Shown here in pieces: positions 20,476 to 22,441 of a stretch of 22,441 nucleotides of DNA; the first letter of the stretch is position 1, and the number at the start of each line of letters is the position of its first letter. The stretch spans positions 219,905 to 242,345 of the forward strand of contig NW_003546347.1 in assembly GCF_000090795.2 (NCBI RefSeq). Reading direction: 5' to 3'. The DNA comes from Amphimedon queenslandica (taxonomy: Eukaryota > Porifera > Demospongiae > Haplosclerida > Niphatidae). Position numbers and translations under genes: made by a program. Under the pieces are notes generated by a model, which was given only the letters and a program-made list of their open reading frames with translations, was not told the origin of the DNA and ran no database searches.

Positions 20476-21900
20476 CGATCGTATATTAATCAAATAGACC
20501 AGAGAAAAGAGGAAGACTATTTAACACAAATGGAGAGTTATGAGTACTAGAGATCATGTCTTCAATTGTGGTCCATTAGAGAGATATCAATCTTGTCCTG
20601 ATGGAGAACCATTTGACAGTATGAGTCTAGCACACTTTTCTACAAGGTAAAACGTTGCTGATAAAAATTATGAGCCAACAACTTCCCATGCCCAACCTAG
20701 ATATCAACTAAAGAATGGTTTAGGAAAGATATATCTATGAAGAAAGCAAGCACGCTTGAGACAACCTACAACAACACAAGAGTCTCATGGTGATAGTCAC
20801 TATTATCAGCTAATCTTTCTTTATCTCCCATGAAGAAATGAGACTCTTGATTTAATTGGAAATCATGGCTCTGCTCAAGCATCATTTGTAGCAAATCAAA
20901 ATAAGTTACAAGTATAAAGTACAGAACAAGACTCCTCTTTTGCTGATGAAGTACAAAGAGCAATGGAGCAATTATGTGTACTAAATCACTGTGGCGATTC
21001 TATGTATGCTCCTATTGCTCCTTGTACTTCATACGTAAATTTAGAAAATAATAATGAAGGTGATGGTCATGATCCAATATATGACCATGAGTTATATCTT
21101 GATAATGTAGCCGCATTACTAGCTGATGATAACAATGATCATCAAAATTTATGCAGTCAAAATATAGAGCAAAATATTGGTGACATAGAAGATGCATTGA
21201 CTCTAGATTCAATCTCAAGGCGTCGTTTTTCCGACTCAGATTTTAAAGCAAGGATAGTGAGTCTTAACGATTCCCAGAAAGTCCATTATGAGAAGTTCCT
21301 GGAGTATGTAAGAGCAGTACATGATTGTCAAATCAGGACCAGAGTGTAAATGCCCAGCCCTTTTCGTATGTTTATAACAGGTGGTGCTGGAACTGCTAAA
21401 AGCCATGTAATAAGTGTGATCAAAGAGCATTTAGAAAGAGGTCATATTGGTGCTGAAAATGCTTGCGTTTTAATGGTAACAACTGGTGTTGCAGCCTTTA
21501 ATAATGGTGGATTAACTATATACCAGGCTCTCAATCTTCCTGTAGAGCTTGGAAACTCCACTACCTATAGAAAGCTTGGAGCTGAGAGACAAAAGGAACT
21601 AAGACAATCCTGGAAATATGTCAACACCATATGAAAAAAGTATGGTCTCATACTTAACAATGTCCTTCATTCACAAGAAGCTAACTGAAATTAAAGGAAC
21701 CAATGACACTAAGGTTCTTATTGGAGGACTGAAAGTGATTGCAGTAGGTGACTTCTTTCAGTTGCCACCAGTGAGGGATATAGTTGTATTTCAAGATGGC
21801 AGAGGCTATAATCCAGGCTCAACACACTTGTGGAGAGATGAATTCAAACTAGTAGAAGTAACTGAAAATACGAGAAAAAAAGGAGACACAATATTCAGAT
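20476..21900 (+). pseudogene. Helitron protein, linker and PIF1-type helicase
   Basis: The linker has SHYYQLIFLYLP followed by TGA (20831-20833) where the family has Trp, then RNETLDL. The stretch 20963-21349 is an open acidic linker ending LNDSQKVHYEKFLEYVR. From 21350 the helicase reads FITGGAGTAKSH; Walker A carries Ala (GCT at 21395) in place of the usual Gly before Lys-Ser. Next are VTTGVAAFNNGGLTIYQALN and, after a frame change near 21630, SMVSYLTMSFIHKKL, in which the Walker B Asp-Glu pair is scrambled. IAVGDFFQLPPVRD (motif III) and LVEVTENTRKKGDTIF follow. The frame is cut at 21900 by the pogo-like element. Confidence 0.87.
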
Positions 21901-21901
21901 A

Positions 21902-22441
21902 CAGTGGAACCCCTCCCTACGGACACTCCTGAATTATGGACACCTTTGACTAATGGACAGCAGATGTACAACGAAATGCCCTTCCTACTGTTGCTGTGCA
22001 AAAGTCCCCCTGAAAAACGGACCCCCAAAATACGGAATAAGGACACTTTTAGAAAAACGGAATGATCTTGCTGTATTAAATTAACCCCTCTTGAACAGAC
22101 AGTGGGTGTGGTCCTGATGATCAATGGGTTAAAATAATAATTGATTTAGATCTAATCTTTGTTATAATGGCAATTATTATGCATTAGACTAGATAATTAT
22201 TATTATTTAAAAAAAATTACATATTAATATAATTCTAATACTCAATGAATCACATGATGCTGATGCCAGAGATGAAGAGGTAGGTGAGGAACAACAGCCA
22301 TTAGTCCCATGTTGAAGTGATTTGGAGAAGTGATCAAGTCCTTACAGGATGTACAAGCTTACCTTGACCACAGAGGTTGTGCAGATTTTGCAATGGACAA
22401 TGATATCCTCCTCAATAATTTTTAACTTTACGTCTTTCCTT
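21902..22441 (+). mobile_element. pogo/Tigger-like element, left end
   Basis: The Helitron helicase stops at a TA (21900-21901) followed by CAGTGGAACCCCTCCCTACG, which has the start (CAGT.GAACC) and TA target of pogo/Tigger-class elements. GGACA-type words recur just inside (about 21920, 21938, 21954 and 22041, plus GGACC near 22018), like subterminal transposase-binding sites. The right end is outside the window. About 300 bp separate the left end from a transposase C-terminus, so the copy is internally deleted. Confidence 0.7.
22252..22425 (+). pseudogene. pogo/Tigger transposase C-terminal fragment
   Basis: An acidic stretch (DADARDEEVGEEQQPLVP) and, after a one-base frame change near 22310, FGEVIKSLQDVQAYLDHRGC followed by a stop near 22424. 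This matches the acidic tail plus helix (E.~~L..V..YL...G) at the C-terminus of Tigger/pogo transposases. The catalytic core and the CENP-B type DNA-binding domain are absent between 21902 and here. Confidence 0.5.

Larger units (their letters stand above)
14905..21900 (+). mobile_element. Helitron (RepHel), interrupted and decayed
   Basis: Helitrons are rolling-circle transposons encoding a Rep (HUH nuclease) fused to a PIF1-type helicase. Here the coding parts in order are a basic repeat-rich N-terminus, a DUF6570-like cysteine domain, the Helitron-like N domain, the Rep HxH and tyrosine motifs, and a helicase. The element is split by a PIF/Harbinger insertion at about 16178-18756 and cut in its helicase by a pogo/Tigger-like insertion at 21900. 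Neither the 5' TC end nor the 3' hairpin/CTRR end can be placed; the latter should lie beyond the window. Confidence 0.85.

Noticed and set aside
20766..20963. Minus-strand open frame in the Helitron linker
   Set aside because: The plus strand holds the Helitron LYLP-stop-RNETLDL block; the minus frame is a shadow.
1..22441. CRISPR arrays, tRNA or rRNA genes, prokaryotic signals
   Set aside because: No regularly spaced identical repeats, no cloverleaf I could support, and splice sites plus element types indicate eukaryotic DNA.

Overview
The window looks like metazoan nuclear DNA from a compact, AT-rich genome, most likely a demosponge. The reasons are very short GT-AG introns (40, 45, 48, 75 and 106 nt could be delimited), several eukaryotic DNA-transposon superfamilies, and coding pieces split across strands and frames. 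The taxon is an inference. No rRNA, tRNA, CRISPR array or bacterial operon is visible. Most coding matter is transposon-derived and decayed, with in-frame stops and frameshifts.

Layout. 1-1030 holds no gene. 1264-4736 (minus) is an intron-containing, frameshifted KDZ-superfamily (Kyakuja/Dileera/Zisupton) transposase gene, flanked on both sides by a diverged direct repeat (1040-1228 and 4742-4905). 5075-5950 (minus) is the 3' part of a spliced gene with a coiled-coil exon and a BEN-like C-terminal domain. 6391-7747 (minus) holds basic/acidic exons that may be the 5' part of the same gene or a separate gene. 7878-8770 (minus) is a decayed Mutator-like (MULE) transposase. 9272-9519 is a long, nearly perfect hairpin. 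10576-12168 (minus) is an unidentified spliced gene. 13060-13465 (plus) is a fragment resembling the Mutator-like transposase domain found in many invertebrate ORFs. 13963-14752 (minus) is a Gly/Arg-rich coding-like region with strong strand asymmetry.

The right third is a nested set of transposons. A Helitron (plus, about 14905 to 21900) has, in order, a basic N-terminus with a Ku-binding-like motif, 69-bp coding repeats, a DUF6570-like cysteine domain, the Helitron-like/Rep domain with HxH and YxxxYxxK motifs, and a PIF1-type helicase. It is split at about 16178/18756 by a PIF/Harbinger element carrying its two usual genes: a trihelix Myb/SANT gene (plus) and a DDE nuclease gene (minus). 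The helicase is then cut at 21900/21901 by a pogo/Tigger-like element that runs off the window. The Harbinger and pogo insertions are therefore younger than the Helitron copy. All three are now broken, so nothing here looks mobile on its own.

The points most worth a second look are the Ku-binding-like peptide at the start of the Helitron protein, the direct repeats bracketing the KDZ gene, the 248-bp hairpin, the RG-rich/G-rich segment, and the dispersed repeat shared by two minus-strand gene regions.
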